Shown: positions 37,879 through 50,843 of the stretch, in pieces | Numbering within the stretch: position 1 is the stretch's first letter | How the letters are laid out: each line of letters starts with the position of its first letter | Assembly: GCA_033961575.1 (NCBI GenBank) | Contig: CM066731.1 | Coordinates: 131,185,001-131,249,000 of the forward strand | DNA: 64,000 bases | From: Aselliscus stoliczkanus | Lineage: Eukaryota; Chordata; Mammalia; Chiroptera; Hipposideridae | Direction of reading: 5' to 3' | Position numbers and translations under genes: made by a program | Notes under the pieces: model-generated | Seen by the model: the letters and a program-made list of their open reading frames with translations, nothing else | Database searches by the model: none | What the model was told of the DNA's origin: nothing

Positions 37879-38475
37879 ATCAGTGAAACCAAGAGTGGGT
37901 TCTTTGAAAAGATAAACAAAACTGATAAACCTTTAACTAGGCTCATCAAGATAAAATGAGAGAGGACCCACATAAATAAAATTAGAAATGAAAGAGAATA
38001 AGTGATAATTGATCTGCACAGGAATAAAAAGGATTATAAGAAAATACTACAAACAGTTATATGCCGATAAATTGGATAATCTGGAAGAAATGGATAAATT
38101 CCTAGAAACATAAAATCTGCCCAAACTGAGTCAAGAAGAAGCAGATAACCTGAACATACTGATAATTACTAACAAATTTGAATCCATAATTTTAAAAATT
38201 CCCAAGAAAAAAAATTCCTGGACCAGATGGCTTCAACATGCGAATTTCACCAAACATTCTAAGAAGACTTAACACCCATCCTTCTCAAATTATTGTAAAA
38301 ACATTCAGGAGGTAGGAAGGATCACAAGCTCATTTTATGAGGCTAGCATTTCTTGATTCCAAAACCAGATAAACACATTACAAAAAGAAAGAAAGAAAGA
38401 AAATTATAGGCCAGTATCTCTGATGAATATGGATGCAAAATCATCAACAAAATATTAGCAACTCAATTCAGCAAC

Positions 38476-39480
38476 ATTTCTTGTAATATTGGTTTGGTGA
38501 TGATGAACTCCTTTAGCTTTTTGTTATCTGGGAAGCTCTTTATCTGTCCTTGGATTCTAAATGATAGCCTTGCTGGGTAAAGTAATTTTGGTTGTAGGTT
38601 CTTGCTTTGCAGTACTTTAAATATTTTGTGCCAGTTCCTTTTGGCCTGCAAATTTCTGTTGAGAAATCAGCTGAAAGTCTTATGGGAGCTCCCTTGTAAG
38701 TAGCTGCTTTCTTTTTGATGCTGTTAAGATTCTCTTTGTCTTTAACCTTTGGCATTTTAATTTTGATGTAATCTTTGTGTGGGCCTCTTTGAATTCATCT
38801 TGTTGGGGACTCTCTGTGCTTCCTGGGCTTATATGTTTATTTCCTTCATTAGATGAAGGACGTTTTCAGCCATTATTTCTTCAAAAAGGTTTACAATTCC
38901 TTGCTTTCTCCTCTCCTTCTGGTAATCCTATGATATAAATGTTGGTATGCTTTATGTTGCCCCCGAAGTCCTTTAAACTATCCTCATTTAAAAAAAAAAT
39001 TCTTTGTTCTTTTTGCTGTTCTAATTGCGTATTCTCTGCTATCTGGTCTTCCAAAACACTGATTTGATCCTCTGCTTCATCTGATCTGCTGTTGATTCTT
39101 TCTAATGTCTTGTTCATTTCAGTTATTATAGTCTTCATTTTTGACTGTTTCTTTTTTATGTTTACTATCTCTTTGTTGAAGTTGTCACTGAACTCATCTA
39201 TTGTTCCCCTAAGTTCATAAATCATCCTTATAAACAGTGTTTTGAATTCTGTTTCTGATATTGGGTTGTTGGAAAAGTCATGACGTATTTTTTCTCTGTT
39301 TTTCGTTGCAAAATTGCATCATGTCTTTTCCGACAACCAAATAGATTACTTACTTCCATTTTGTTTAGTTGTTGTTCTGGAGTTTTTTCCTCTTCTTTTA
39401 TTTGGGACATGTTTCTTTATCTCTTCATTTTGGCTGCCTCTCTGTGTTTGAGAAACCATCTTTCTAAACAGTGTGAATGT
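38476..39480 (-). pseudogene. L1/HAL1-type ORF1 relic
   Basis: Minus-strand frames together recall L1 ORF1p: a Lys/Glu-rich coiled coil with MNKTLERINSRSDEAEDQIS and NEDSLKDFGGNIK (39225-38881), then a C-terminal domain with TYKGAPIRLSADFSTE and LYPARLSFRIQGQIKSFPD (38755-38463). Frameshifts split it, and a MITE interrupts the N-terminal part. Lack of a following ORF2 is compatible with HAL1 (an ORF1-only L1 relative) or with truncation. The C-terminus abuts L1 segment P2. Confidence 0.85.
39261..39341 (+). mobile_element. Mariner-type MITE, copy 2
   Basis: TTGGGTTGTTGGAAAAGTCA to a TCTTTTCCGACAACCAAA end, 81 bases, flanked by TA (39259-39260; 39342-39343). Inserted into the ORF1 relic, so it is younger than that element. 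Confidence 0.9.
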
Positions 39481-40845
39481 CAGTAAAAGTGAACTCTTTG
39501 TAGTGTAGTCTTTAATTCAATTTAACGAATAAAGTATGACTAAGTCACAGGGATATTGTGAGTTAAGCCCTAGCATATTGTGAGTAAGACATAGCTTGCC
39601 TTTAAGGAACTCATTTTATATGTAAACAATGTAAAATACCCATAATGTAATATGATAAGGCCTAATATAGAAGTATTCATCAAATCTACATCACACTTGG
39701 GAATCAGGTTTTCCTCCAAACATGGAGGAAAAAAATAATTAAGCAATTGAGTAATATATTTTTCTTTCTCTAGTAACTGGATGTGGGAGGATTGAATCAT
39801 TTTATATAGGTCAGAAAACACCTGGTTAGTACTAACTTGTCTAGTGTTTGATCCTAATCAAATGAGTGATAATGATAACAGGAATTGTTTGTTCCTAATC
39901 TTTTAAAACACTCTGATCTCCCTTATAAGTGTTCTAAAAATGCAAATTATGTAATATGCACCTGCTTAACTAGAAATGATTCCTCAGATTATGTAATATA
40001 TCATGAAATATTTTTAAAGTCATGTCACTACCTAAATTATGATAGTATTCCCAAGAACACAATGTAGATACCATAATTTATGAGACTCTGAAATCTATGA
40101 AATATATCTCTCTCAAACTGTGATGTAATTTTTTGTTGTTTTTGAAGCAGAAAAGGCTTAATGTGAATCTAGGTGCTATTTGTCACTATAACCTGAATTG
40201 TTTAATCTATTATGTAAAATTTATTATAGATAAATCACAATTTTTAATCTGAACAGTCTTCACATTAAAATAATTTTAAGGAATGTCTTTTGTCTAGCCA
40301 GGGTCAGAGCTTACAGTTCCTAATTTACATGGAGAATTTCAGGCTTAGTATTTCTTGTACTTTTCCATGTGAAGGTGACATCAACTTCCATCGTCAACAA
40401 CGCTGTTACTGTCACTACTCTAATTCATTTCTTGTTTTCCAAACTTCCTCATCCTCCAAAATCATTTGGGAGTGGCCCTGAGTTTATAGTAAATTAATGG
40501 GATTATTAGTAATGGGATTTATAGTTCATTTTAAAAATTAGTATCTCCCTCTTTTTTAAGTATAGAAGAGATATTGCAATGGGTTCATATATTTCAAATG
40601 CAATGTTAAAATATACCAAATTAGTTTCAAACAAATTTCCTATTTATAATGGAATTAACTATAATTAACTATAACCATTACTTCTAGTTTTTAAAGTGAT
40701 TCCCCATGTGTATTTTTTGATCCTCACAAATCTCAGTATGTCATACAAATTATATTATATATAATAATATGTATATAATACCTATAGAGAGTGGGAAATG
40801 TAATTCAATCATCTTTATTAAAAAGATAAAATGTAAAAAGTTTAT
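39481..40845. other. Intergenic, nothing recognised
   Basis: AT-rich DNA without a supported gene; a TA-rich patch lies at 40746-40775. Confidence 0.45.
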
Positions 40846-40851
40846 ATGTTC

Positions 40852-41070
40852 TACAACAGTGGTCAGCAAATTATGGCCAAAAAGCCAAAGTTGACCCACC
40901 ACCTGTTTTTGAAAATAGAGTTTTATTGGAAGACAGCCCTGCTGTCTTCCACATATAGCTTGTGGCTACAATGGCAGGATGGAGTAGTAACAGAGACCAT
41001 TCGACTTGCAAAGCCTAAAACATTTAGTATTCTGGCCTCTTAACAAAACATTTTCTGACCCTGTTCTACA
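40852..41070 (+). mobile_element. hAT-like DNA transposon relic, copy 2
   Basis: GTGGTCAGCAAATTATGGCC at left and TTCTGACCCTGTTCTACA at right, with TTTTATTGGAAGACAGCCCT and GAGACCATTCGACTTGCAAA inside. Same ancient family as 16015-16350; it retains the short arrangement. Confidence 0.7.
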
Positions 41071-42145
41071 GAAATATGTCCTAATGAACCATATTTAAAA
41101 TAACCACATTTAAATAACAACTTTTCTCACTTTATGATGTCAAAATTAATAATGTGTGATATATTACATGTACATTTTCTATGAGAAATCTGTATACTAC
41201 CAGAGATAACATATAAAATTTTCCAGCATTTAATGTTAATATTTTATTTACAATATAGGAAGCCGCATACAAAAATATACATGTTGACAATAAAATAATT
41301 AGGGGAATTTTGATTTATTGACGATGTGACTAGCATGAACTCAGAGAAGTGCAAAAGAAATCTCCTTTTAAAGTGAAACTAATATAATTTTAATTTACTA
41401 TCGCATGTAATTCCATCCTAGCAATATTTCAGGTTAGCATGCCTTAGCCAGCTCTTAATAGAAACAATTACTAAATAATTCTTATAGCCTTAAAATATGC
41501 AGTAAGGCTGACCAATCCTTACTTAGGATATCATTTCCTATTAGGAAGTTTTACACTTGAGCACAAATATCTGGCTCTTCCTTTAAAAAACACCCTCTTC
41601 AGACAAGATGTGCTAAAATTCTATAATATGTAATATAAAATTGCACCAATAATAATACATTTTCACTTGTTGAACGTGCAAATAAACTAAATATAGATTT
41701 TCTGGAAGGCATCCATAACTTCAAATTATTGCCTCACCCTTCCTTTTCCACTCTTAAGATGTTTAACTTTGGAGAAATTAGAAAAAACAGGCTCTCCTTT
41801 ATTACTGCTAGACATTTGAAGGAAATTTAATTTGGAGCATAAAATAAAAAAACAATGTAGATAAATAAAACAGAAATGTATAATAGTGTTAGAGATTTTT
41901 TTTTAGTGAACCTACAACATTTTGTCAGAATGCTTTGCTTCTGGTTTCTATTTTAGTGTATTTGTGCTATTGAAAAATAATGGGAATTTTTTCCTTAAAG
42001 ACCCCAAAACTCAACATCTTTCTAAAAAAGAATATGCAGCCAACTTTCAAGTGTTTTTCCCTGGCTGTAGTATATTTTTTGTGGGTCTTACCAGCAGCAA
42101 TTTTATTCAACTGCTTATAGGTGGCACCTATTCCAAAAACATAAA
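41071..42145. other. Intergenic, nothing recognised
   Basis: AT-rich DNA, no supported gene. Confidence 0.45.
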
Positions 42146-42147
42146 TA

Positions 42148-42223
42148 TTGGGTTATAGAAAAAGTCATATTTTTTCTATGTTTTTCATTGCAAAAATACA
42201 TCATGACTTTTCTGACAACCCAA
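42148..42223 (+). mobile_element. Mariner-type MITE, copy 3
   Basis: TTGGGTTATAGAAAAAGTCA to TGACTTTTCTGACAACCCAA, 76 bases, flanked by TA (42146-42147; 42224-42225). Same orientation and centre as copy 2, with a short deletion in the left arm. Confidence 0.9.
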
Positions 42224-42225
42224 TA

Positions 42226-45200
42226 TATGTATCTTCTGAGCATTATCTTTATTTACTTGTTTTCCTTGTAACTTACAGCTTACTTAAACCAAATAAAAAC
42301 ATTAGTGATACACTAAATTCAAGGCATGACTACAGTTTCAAAGAAAATCTTATTTGACATTCTCCATTAGTTTGGTGCTAGATACTCTTCCTTCAAGGTC
42401 TGCTCAACTGGGACAAAGTTGAATAGAGCCAAGGTTAAAAAACAAAACAATGCAAAAAAACTCACAAATCTTTATTAGTCCAGTTTCTACTCCTGCTATA
42501 ATGGCAGAACTTATACCTCAATGGTTTCGATGGTTTTCTAGCTGGCTCTCTTTACGAAGAAACATAATCTCATAATAGACATAAAAGCTCAATTGCTAAA
42601 TACGCCATAATATTAGTTCCTTTTTTTTCTTATCTTCTTTACCAGTCCTCTCTCCCTCAGGATTTCCCAAGTCAAAATCACCCTTCTCACCCTTGCCAGA
42701 TTCTTTTTTTAATAACAGCACTTTTGATGCTGCTTGAGGTTGCTTCTGCAGGAGGGCAGAGAGAAAGTGTGACCAGGAATCTCTTCCTGCTTCTCCAGGC
42801 AAAAAATTTCCCCTTTGAGTCATTTTAGACCTCATTTGCTTTTTGATATATTTTTTTTTAACGTGGTATTTTAAAACACTTACCTGTACCACTAAAATGA
42901 TAATTCCCTTACAATGAAGTTCCTGATTATGGTCGTCATCAGTTTGCAGGTTTCTGGGTATCAGAAACAAAATCTTAGTACTCATTCCTATCTGGGTCAA
43001 GTAAATCTCCTTGTACAAAACAGCACAATACAACTATTTATTGACTGAATAATAATGTGCATAGACTGAATGATTCCTAATTTAAGTGTATTTAAAATCT
43101 TATATAAGTTCTTAGCAATAAGGACACTGTGGTAAAAAAATAAAATAAAATTTTAGTAAGTTGTATAAATGTATTACTTTTATTTGCAAAGTTTAATTCA
43201 CTAGAAGTAACTAACAATAAATATTTCTAAAATTACCTCTATGTGTATACACATATATATGTACACATACATACAAAACTACACATAAATGAATTGCATT
43301 CTTTACTGAGATTTTCATGTTATAAACCTATTTTGTAAAATAAAAAATTTTGGTAAAAAAATTAGTAGTATGAAAAGTTATTCTGATCAAGCCAATTGAC
43401 AGCTAAGATACTTTTATATTAACAGCTGAGTCAAGTTTATCTGACGGGGAAATCAGGAATTCTTTAAAAAATTATAGATGTTGTCAGTTTCATTTAAGTA
43501 CTCTGCAGTTAAAAGCAGCAACCATTTATTTGATAGGTTGCTTGGAATCAAGTAGAACTTACTGTTTTTGGCATTTGCCTAACTTTTTTTTCCCCCATTT
43601 ACAAATGAATCAGTGCCCTGTAGAAATAGTTTTTAAATATAGCCAAAATGTAATGTCCTAATTTCACCAATATATTTTATTAACTGGAATGATAATGTCA
43701 TTTGCCTGACACTGGGTTTGTGTATTTCTTCACACACTCTGTTACATGAACACCTGCCAAAGCAAATATCTGAATGATATTTATACCAGATTGCTTCTAT
43801 GTAGGAACACTATGTTACACTGCTTGCTTCCTTGAAAGAATACAGAAGATTAGAAGCTGTGAATGTTGAATACAAACTTTAGTTTCTGTTTTTGAAATGT
43901 CTTAAAGTAGAATTTTCAAAACTGAAATTTACTGATACTAAAAAATTTTAACTTCTAAATAGACTTCCTCAATCTCCAACATCTTCAGACCACCCAGTTG
44001 AAATGTTAAATATTCCCTCTTCTCCTTTCCTTTTCCCAAGTTACCTGGTTTTGCTGGATAACTCCTATGATATACTTATTGAGGGGTGTGCATGGGAAGT
44101 CTGTCAAGAGGAGTGTTTGAACGGAGGAATGGTAATTGGACAATATTTTTAAAGGAATAGCTTCAGTAATTTCAGTGTTTTTGTCTTTCTTAGAATGCAA
44201 ACTTGGAAAGAGAGCAGAATTACGTTTAAATAAGAGCGTATTAGGAAAGGGAGGGGAGAAGAGTGATGAGGTGGCTAGTTTCAGATCAGAGCATGATTTT
44301 GAAGAGTACTAATATGCAAGGTCCATTATAAACTTCTTGGTAGCCCTGTTCCATTTACCTGTCCTGGCAATCTTTAGTAAAAAGGACTTCATCTCTGGTA
44401 TTGTGCGGTTGGATCTGCCTTGAGGATAGACATGGGGGGAAAAGGCAGAGGCTTCTTGGTCTAATAACCTCTGGATCACTCACAAAAGTAAGTGGCACAC
44501 AGATTCACAGACCTGTGCACACATGCACGTAAATGTACACCACCATGTAAAAAGTTTCCTCCCTGTCAGCTTAAGCCATTTCCCCATGACCAAGGGAGAT
44601 CAGTTCATGTAAAACTTATCCTGTTCTTGAAACACTGTGGTTGTACTCAAGGGTAGAAAATAGAACTTTAAGAACATTCGCAAACTGAATTGGCCTTCTG
44701 ATAAGCCTTTGGCAATGAATGGAAAATGCCAACCATTGCTTCTTCCAGGGCCACACAAACTGTGAACATAATCATTTAGAAATTTTCCATCATTTTTTCT
44801 TGTTTTATTTTGCCTGAGGTTACTTTGTAATTTTAGGGTACTAAGAATCAAAACTATGGATATATGGATGAAGGACTTCTTTCTACAATAATTTGTTGTT
44901 TATAACTCAAGCAACACTATGCTGAAGGTATTGAATTGCTGTTTTTCATGGTGGTGGTATTACGAGTTTAACTCTGTTAGCTCTTAAAACAAGTGACTTC
45001 TGTCAATAGAAGCCTTTTGTCATAAGATTAATTTTAACACTGGGTGATCTCTGTTGCATGGCCTTGCGTGCTTTACCAGGAAAATATGCCCATCTTTATA
45101 TCACATCTTCATTTGCCCTATATTGACTAATATTTTCTGAACCAGAATAGATCTTAGAGGCCATCCAATCCAGCTAAACTGTACAGAGGAAAACATGACA

Positions 45201-45590
45201 TGTTATGTATTTCACAAAAATAATTTTTATAGAGTACTATACAAAGATGTGAAACTATGAATTCCAGAAACATAGATGTATTTCATACTGAAGAACTTTC
45301 ACAAAGAGACCCTTTGAAAATACTGGTTAGAATTTGTAAGTTGATACTGAGGGATGAGCAATATGTGTTTTTGACTTGCCCAATGAGAGGGCTTATAAGG
45401 TTGTACTAGTTAGCATGCATTTGGTTGTAAGTAACAGAAGATGCGATAAGAGCTGGCTTAATAGTACAGAAGATTTATTCCATATTAAAATGTTTTGAGT
45501 TAAGGTGGTCCCAGAGATGGCTAATTCAGCAGCTCAATTACTTCATCAATGACTTAGGATCTATCCAACTTTCTATTTTGTTATCCTATA
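42226..45590. other. Intergenic, one unexplained open frame
   Basis: AT-rich DNA with no recognised repeat. It contains a 145-residue minus-strand open frame (42596-43033), treated as unproven. Its distal half is Lys/Glu-rich. Confidence 0.45.
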
Positions 45591-45595
45591 TAGGG

Positions 45596-45735
45596 TTGTC
45601 AGGTTAAACATAAGACATCCAGTTAAATTTGAATTTTAGTTAAACATTGCAAGTCCCATGCAATATTAGTTGTTATCTGAAATTTCAAATTTGACTGGGT
45701 CCCTGCATTACTATATCCTAAATCTGGGGAATTTA
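45596..45735. mobile_element. Palindromic DNA-transposon relic
   Basis: Arms CCAGTTAAATTTGAATTTTAG and, reversed, CTGAAATTTCAAATTTGACTGG are imperfect inverted repeats around CCCATGCAATATTAG. This resembles a widespread ancient palindromic MITE of mammals; family name uncertain. Confidence 0.6.
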
Positions 45736-46600
45736 TCAGCATCTTGGTTTTCCTTAGTCCACTACCTCCATTTATGGTTACCAGATGGTTGCTATATCTC
45801 TTAACATCAGTGAAAATGCCAATATCCAGTGGTATAAAAAAGGATTCTGTTGGTAAGGAAGAAAGTGGAGGAGTGGTGGTTTGGTAGGTAACCAACAATA
45901 TAAGTCAACAAAGCAAATCTGATTTTTTTAATTGACTAAAACATAATTTTCTCTAATATTATCTACTTAGTTCTACAATAGTATGTAATTTATCCTGCCT
46001 TCTGATTTAGCAATAGGTTTTTTTTTTTCCTGCAAACATTTATTTTTTTGTTTTTGAGGCTTTTCACTGTGTTAGAACTGGGAAAGCTGATATCACTGCA
46101 TCTGAAATGATTCAAATAATGGTATTGAGTATTCTGGACTGAAGGAAGAATCTGGCTCATTCGTACATTTCCCCTTTTCCACATTATTCCTGGGGCACCG
46201 AGTAGAGGTTCTCTCTGTGGCTGCTGGTTCTTTCTTCCTCCGTTCTGTTATGCACATTACCCATGGCAAATGCACCTTCATTCCCTGTGTTCCCTTCCTC
46301 CTTCCACTCTCCCACCTTTTAAAACTTTTTCATATCCATAGGGCCCTACTTGTACTTAAGTGATAATGGTTTTATGGGCTACATAAACTAATCTGTGTTA
46401 ATATTTACTTTGATAATGTGTTGGACCACTGATATAATTTAGGGCTTTAATCATTTCAAAAGTTCAACCCCTTTAAAAAGCTCTTCAGGAATGCTGCCAA
46501 TTTAGGCATCTTAGTGGTAGAGACACTTCTGGCTTCTGTACCACACTCAGGGCAGATGGTTACAAGAAAGTTTGGCCTAGATGACTCCACTGCCTGGAGT
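45736..46600. other. Intergenic, nothing recognised
   Basis: AT-rich DNA with no supported gene or repeat. Confidence 0.45.
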
Positions 46601-46609
46601 CTGTTCATT

Positions 46610-49600
46610 ATGTTAGCCTTGTCTCTCACCTTATGCCATCTGTCATTCCCTTGTCCAATTCACATTGAAATCCACTGGTTTCTACAGCCATTTTCTCCAC
46701 CCCACTTCCTGTCTCATCTTGAGTGATTCATAGGTGACTTCAGTATTTATAGTGATGCCCCACCCAGCACCCTAGATTCACAATTTTTTGATCTCCTCTG
46801 ATGCAGAGCCTTTAATTCATTTGGACTTAAGTGATCTTCTCCGACTGCCATGCCCCTGTGCTACCTAGTCATCCAGCATCTCCTGACCTCTCTTAATTAT
46901 GCTTCACGATCATACTATCTTGATATGAATCCTGCTCCTTTCAGCTATCCCTTTACCTCACTGCTAGCAAACTAACTCTTGACTTCATAAGGAATCTAAT
47001 ACCTTAGGGAAATAGCAAATAGTCAAGACCCTGAGACCTTCTAAAAGCTGCTTCCTTCCCTCCTGCCCTACCTCTTCCATCTAGCCTGAATTCCATGGTT
47101 TATCTCATCAACTAATCCCTCAACTTCCATCACACTCAACCTCTAAACTCCAGTCCTGGATGAATCTAAATTTTTTTATTTCGCAATTCAATACCTATGT
47201 ACCTAAGTCTGCTAAATAAAGTCATGTATCATTGTCTTCAGCATTGTGAAGTAGTTAAGAACATGGACTCAAGCCAGGCACCAAGGCTTAGTTCCTGGCT
47301 CCTTCACTTATTAGTTGGGCACCCATAGGAAAATGGCATGATCACTTTGTGCCTCATTTTCCTCCCCTGCACAAAAGGAATAATAATCAATCATATCTCA
47401 TAGGTGATGAATAAATGAGCTAATATTTATAAGGTGTTTACAGGAATAAATAACTGTCAAATATTTTACTTCTCCTTTGTAGTTTTATTTCCATTTTTAA
47501 TAACAGCTATTCTAAACTTTCATTTTCTTTAATTCTCCAAATAGCTCAGGTTCCATTACTTCAGCAAATGATCTGACTTAACTCTCAGAGTACCTATAGG
47601 ATATTAGGTGTGAACTCCTTTAAATTATCTCCCCTTGAAAATTTAATCACATTGGTGCATTTGTATTTCCTTCCCATCTAAAAGAAAGAAATGACATTCT
47701 AAAATTAATTTTCCTCCTCTTCTCAAGATCTTATTCCTTCAAATACCTAACCTTTTCTGTTTATATTTAATCTTTCTCTGTCTAATTGTTTCTGTCTTTA
47801 GCCAATAAACATGCTTCATTTCCCTGCATTCCCCCTCAAAAATAGTCAAAAATCCTTTTCCAATCTTACATATCCTTTTAGCTATTTTCCTATCTTCATC
47901 CTTTTCTTCATCAGATGGAACAGAAACATTTACTGTTTCCACCTTTACCTCCCTCATGACTGTGTTACTGATAAATGATAGCACATAATCGTAAGAACGT
48001 CCAGTATTAAAATTAATTGGGAATAAATTCAAAGGGGTCAAACTTTAGAATTGGGCTTTTTTTCAGCCTTAGCCAGGCATAGATATTCATGATTTGGAAT
48101 GGTCATGTACTTATATAATGGCTTTCCTGCTCTTTTGTTCTATCTTAATCAATCGCTTGTTTTTGTTTTAACACCCCTGCTATTTTCTGTTGTACACTTC
48201 TAAGGGGAATCAGCCCCACCAATTCCCACTCTAATCAAGGTTTCACTCTTAACTATTCTACCACAATTATTTTCATGGTCAGTAATAACATCTCTATTGC
48301 CAAACCCAGAGGTCAATTCTCAGTCTTCATTTTAATCAACTTCACAGGAAACTGGTAGGATTGCCTATTTTTTTCCTCTTTAAAACCTTTTTTCATTTGC
48401 CTTCTCACCAACACTTCCTCTTAGTTCTCTTCCTGTCTTGCCAGTGATTTTTCTCAGCCTCTTTTGCTGGATTCTTCTCATTTATCTGCCCCTAAAATGT
48501 GCAGACACTGTTCTTCGATATCTCTTCATTCTTCACCAATTCCTCCTGGTGGAAGGAACCAAGTAAGGGTTTTTTGTTTTATTTTGGTTTGGTGTTTGTT
48601 TGTTTAGCTTTAGATACCATCTATATGTTAATGACTCCTAAGTTTATATTCCAGTCCAGATTTTTCCCTTGAACTCTTTACTCATATATCCAAATGCCTA
48701 CTCAACACAATCTACTTGGATGTCTAACAGGCTTTTCAAACTTTACATATTCAGCAAACTTACGTTCTTCCCCAAACTCCTCTACTTGAACCCTTTGCTC
48801 TATCAGTCAGGAATAGTGTGTGAAGGGGGAACTCTCAGGAACACAACAATAAAGCTGGTAAAAGAATGAAAGCCAATGAAAGGGACCAAAAAGGAGAATC
48901 AGAAATGATAACATCAAGAAAAAAATGAGAATAGTCAATCCTGACAAAAAGCTATAAGGATACCTATAAAATGAGGACTGAAAAGCATCCACTGGATTTG
49001 GCATTGATGTATATTGTCTCAATAGGTTTAAAATACCTTACTTGGGCAATAGGAAAAGGGCTAACCAGGAACACATGGAAAGATGGATGTCTGGTATCAA
49101 TTCTCCCTTTCCACCTCCACACACCCCTACAAATTTAAGCCAAACTTTTGTCCAGAGTTCCAGGTCTGTATTGTATTTTTGAACACTTGGAGCTACATCT
49201 CTATCGGTGTGTCTTATAAGCACCTCATATCCAATAGGTCCATTAATGAATTCATTTTTTCTGTCTTGTTCTCTTTATTCCCTCAAAATTAACACCAACT
49301 ACCCGATTCTCCTAAATTCTCTCATATGTTGAATAATACCAATACCAACCAGTTCACTTAGAGTTAAAAACATACCTTGGAGATATTCTATTTCTTCCCC
49401 CATACCCATTTCTAAACTGTCAAATCTGCTTGCAGCCACTGACCTCTGCTCTAACTCACTGGATTCTTATCAACCTCCTTCTCTCTACTAATAAGCCTCC
49501 TTACTGGTTTCCTTGCCTGAAGACTTCTCATGTCCCACTCTTTCAACTATAGTTGTATAGTTACTAGTTACCTTTCAATAAAGCACTTCAGTTAAAAACT

Positions 49601-49710
49601 GAAAGCTGCTTACATTTTCCCACTGGCAATAATAAAATCCCTTAGAATAGCACTTCATGGCCCTTGAAATTTGGAGCTCACCAACCACGCCAATCTTAGT
49701 TTATGACAGT
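46610..49710 (+). mobile_element. Decayed L2-type LINE fragments
   Basis: Long C/T-rich tract. The stretch CTACTTGGATGTCTAACAGG with CTTTTCAAACTTTACATATTC (48711-48754) and, later, AATAAGCCTCCTTACTGGTT (49492) are the usual sense order of L2-type ORF/3' sequence. Interrupted by an MIR (47245-47460) and an unrecognised A-rich block at about 48820-49000. No coding capacity. Confidence 0.5.
47245..47460 (+). repeat. MIR SINE
   Basis: GTGAAGTAGTTAAGAACATGG (tRNA-like start), then ACTTTGTGCCTCATTTTCCT and ATCTCATAGGTGATGAATAA. Clear MIR order. Confidence 0.8.
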
Positions 49711-50843
49711 TCCCCGCTTGCCTTAACGTAATCAAATGAAGTACATTGCATGGGGTTATGCACGTAAGTCCCACACTTCTTCTACCTCTAGAATAAATAA
49801 CTATAGCTTCCAAAGTTCAAATAACTTTTTCTCCTTAAATTATAAATACAATTTCAAAAAGTTTGGAAAATCCAAGAAAAAATTTAGCCATAATATTGCC
49901 ATTTTTAATAGAACATCTTGATTTCTCTCCTAATATTCATCTATGAATATACATATGAATATTTGTATAGTAAACATAATTTTTATGGTATCTAACATGT
50001 TTAGCTATTCCTTTTCATGGTGCAGAGAAAAAAATATCAAAAATTACAAAATATTATTTTGAGAAAATGAAGAAAAGAACAAAAAACAAGGGTGGGGACA
50101 AAACAGAGCTATGAATAAGGTTTAAGATGCATACCATTATGACCTACTCATCCACCAGGAGTGAGCCACACATTTGGCTCTCAAATTTCTAGTAAGCAAT
50201 GTAAAAACAGAAACTTTGTCAGTTATCCAAGTCCCAGTGCTCTTGAGATTTAAAAAAAAGTCCCAGTAATTTCAACTCTTCTTGGAACACATACTGTAAG
50301 AAGATATTTCTCCTGGGGTCCTACTAAAGAGAATACAGGGTGATATGCTTAACCTCTGGAAAGATTCCTTATTTAAGATAATGCATCTCATTTAATGCCA
50401 TTCGCATATTGAAAATCAATATAAGCAGATGCCATTGCATAAATCAGAGTGATTTTGTAAAACCTATCATTTTGGAAATCATTTGACACTATCAAGGCAC
50501 CCAGCTCTTTGTTGATCTGCTTTAAATAATGTATAAAGGCTAATATTGAAATACATCTTATTAAGCACAGTAGTGGCTGAATGTTTAGCCTTTAGAAAAA
50601 CTTTCTGAATATTGTTTCTTTTCAAGACTGAGTTTTAAATATTTCTTAGGTGAAATTTTCAAACTTCAGGTCCTGTATTGGGCAGCTGAAGTTTGCTTGG
50701 AAGACCAAGTTTTAGGTTGAGAAATAAAAATTCTCACTTTTTGAGCATGAACATAGCTCCTTTTGGGAAAGTGTCTGAGTACAAGAATGTGGCTGGGCCA
50801 GGAATGTCTCTCCATAGTTCTGGGTTGCTCTAAAAGAAATGGG
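49711..50843. other. Intergenic, nothing recognised
   Basis: AT-rich DNA with no supported gene. Confidence 0.45.

Larger units (their letters stand above)
37456..38475 (+). mobile_element. L1 ORF2 segment (P2)
   Basis: Sense ORF2: AACAAAGCCCAAAGTGAGAA to AGCAACTCAATTCAGCAACA, through the start of the reverse transcriptase region (GACCAGATGGCTTCAACATG). It holds two SINE insertions (37537-37702, 37730-37878). Stops and frameshifts make it non-coding. Confidence 0.87.

Noticed and set aside
38463..39225. Functional L1 ORF1 protein
   Set aside because: Frameshifts split the coding sequence into at least three pieces and a MITE interrupts it; it is a relic.
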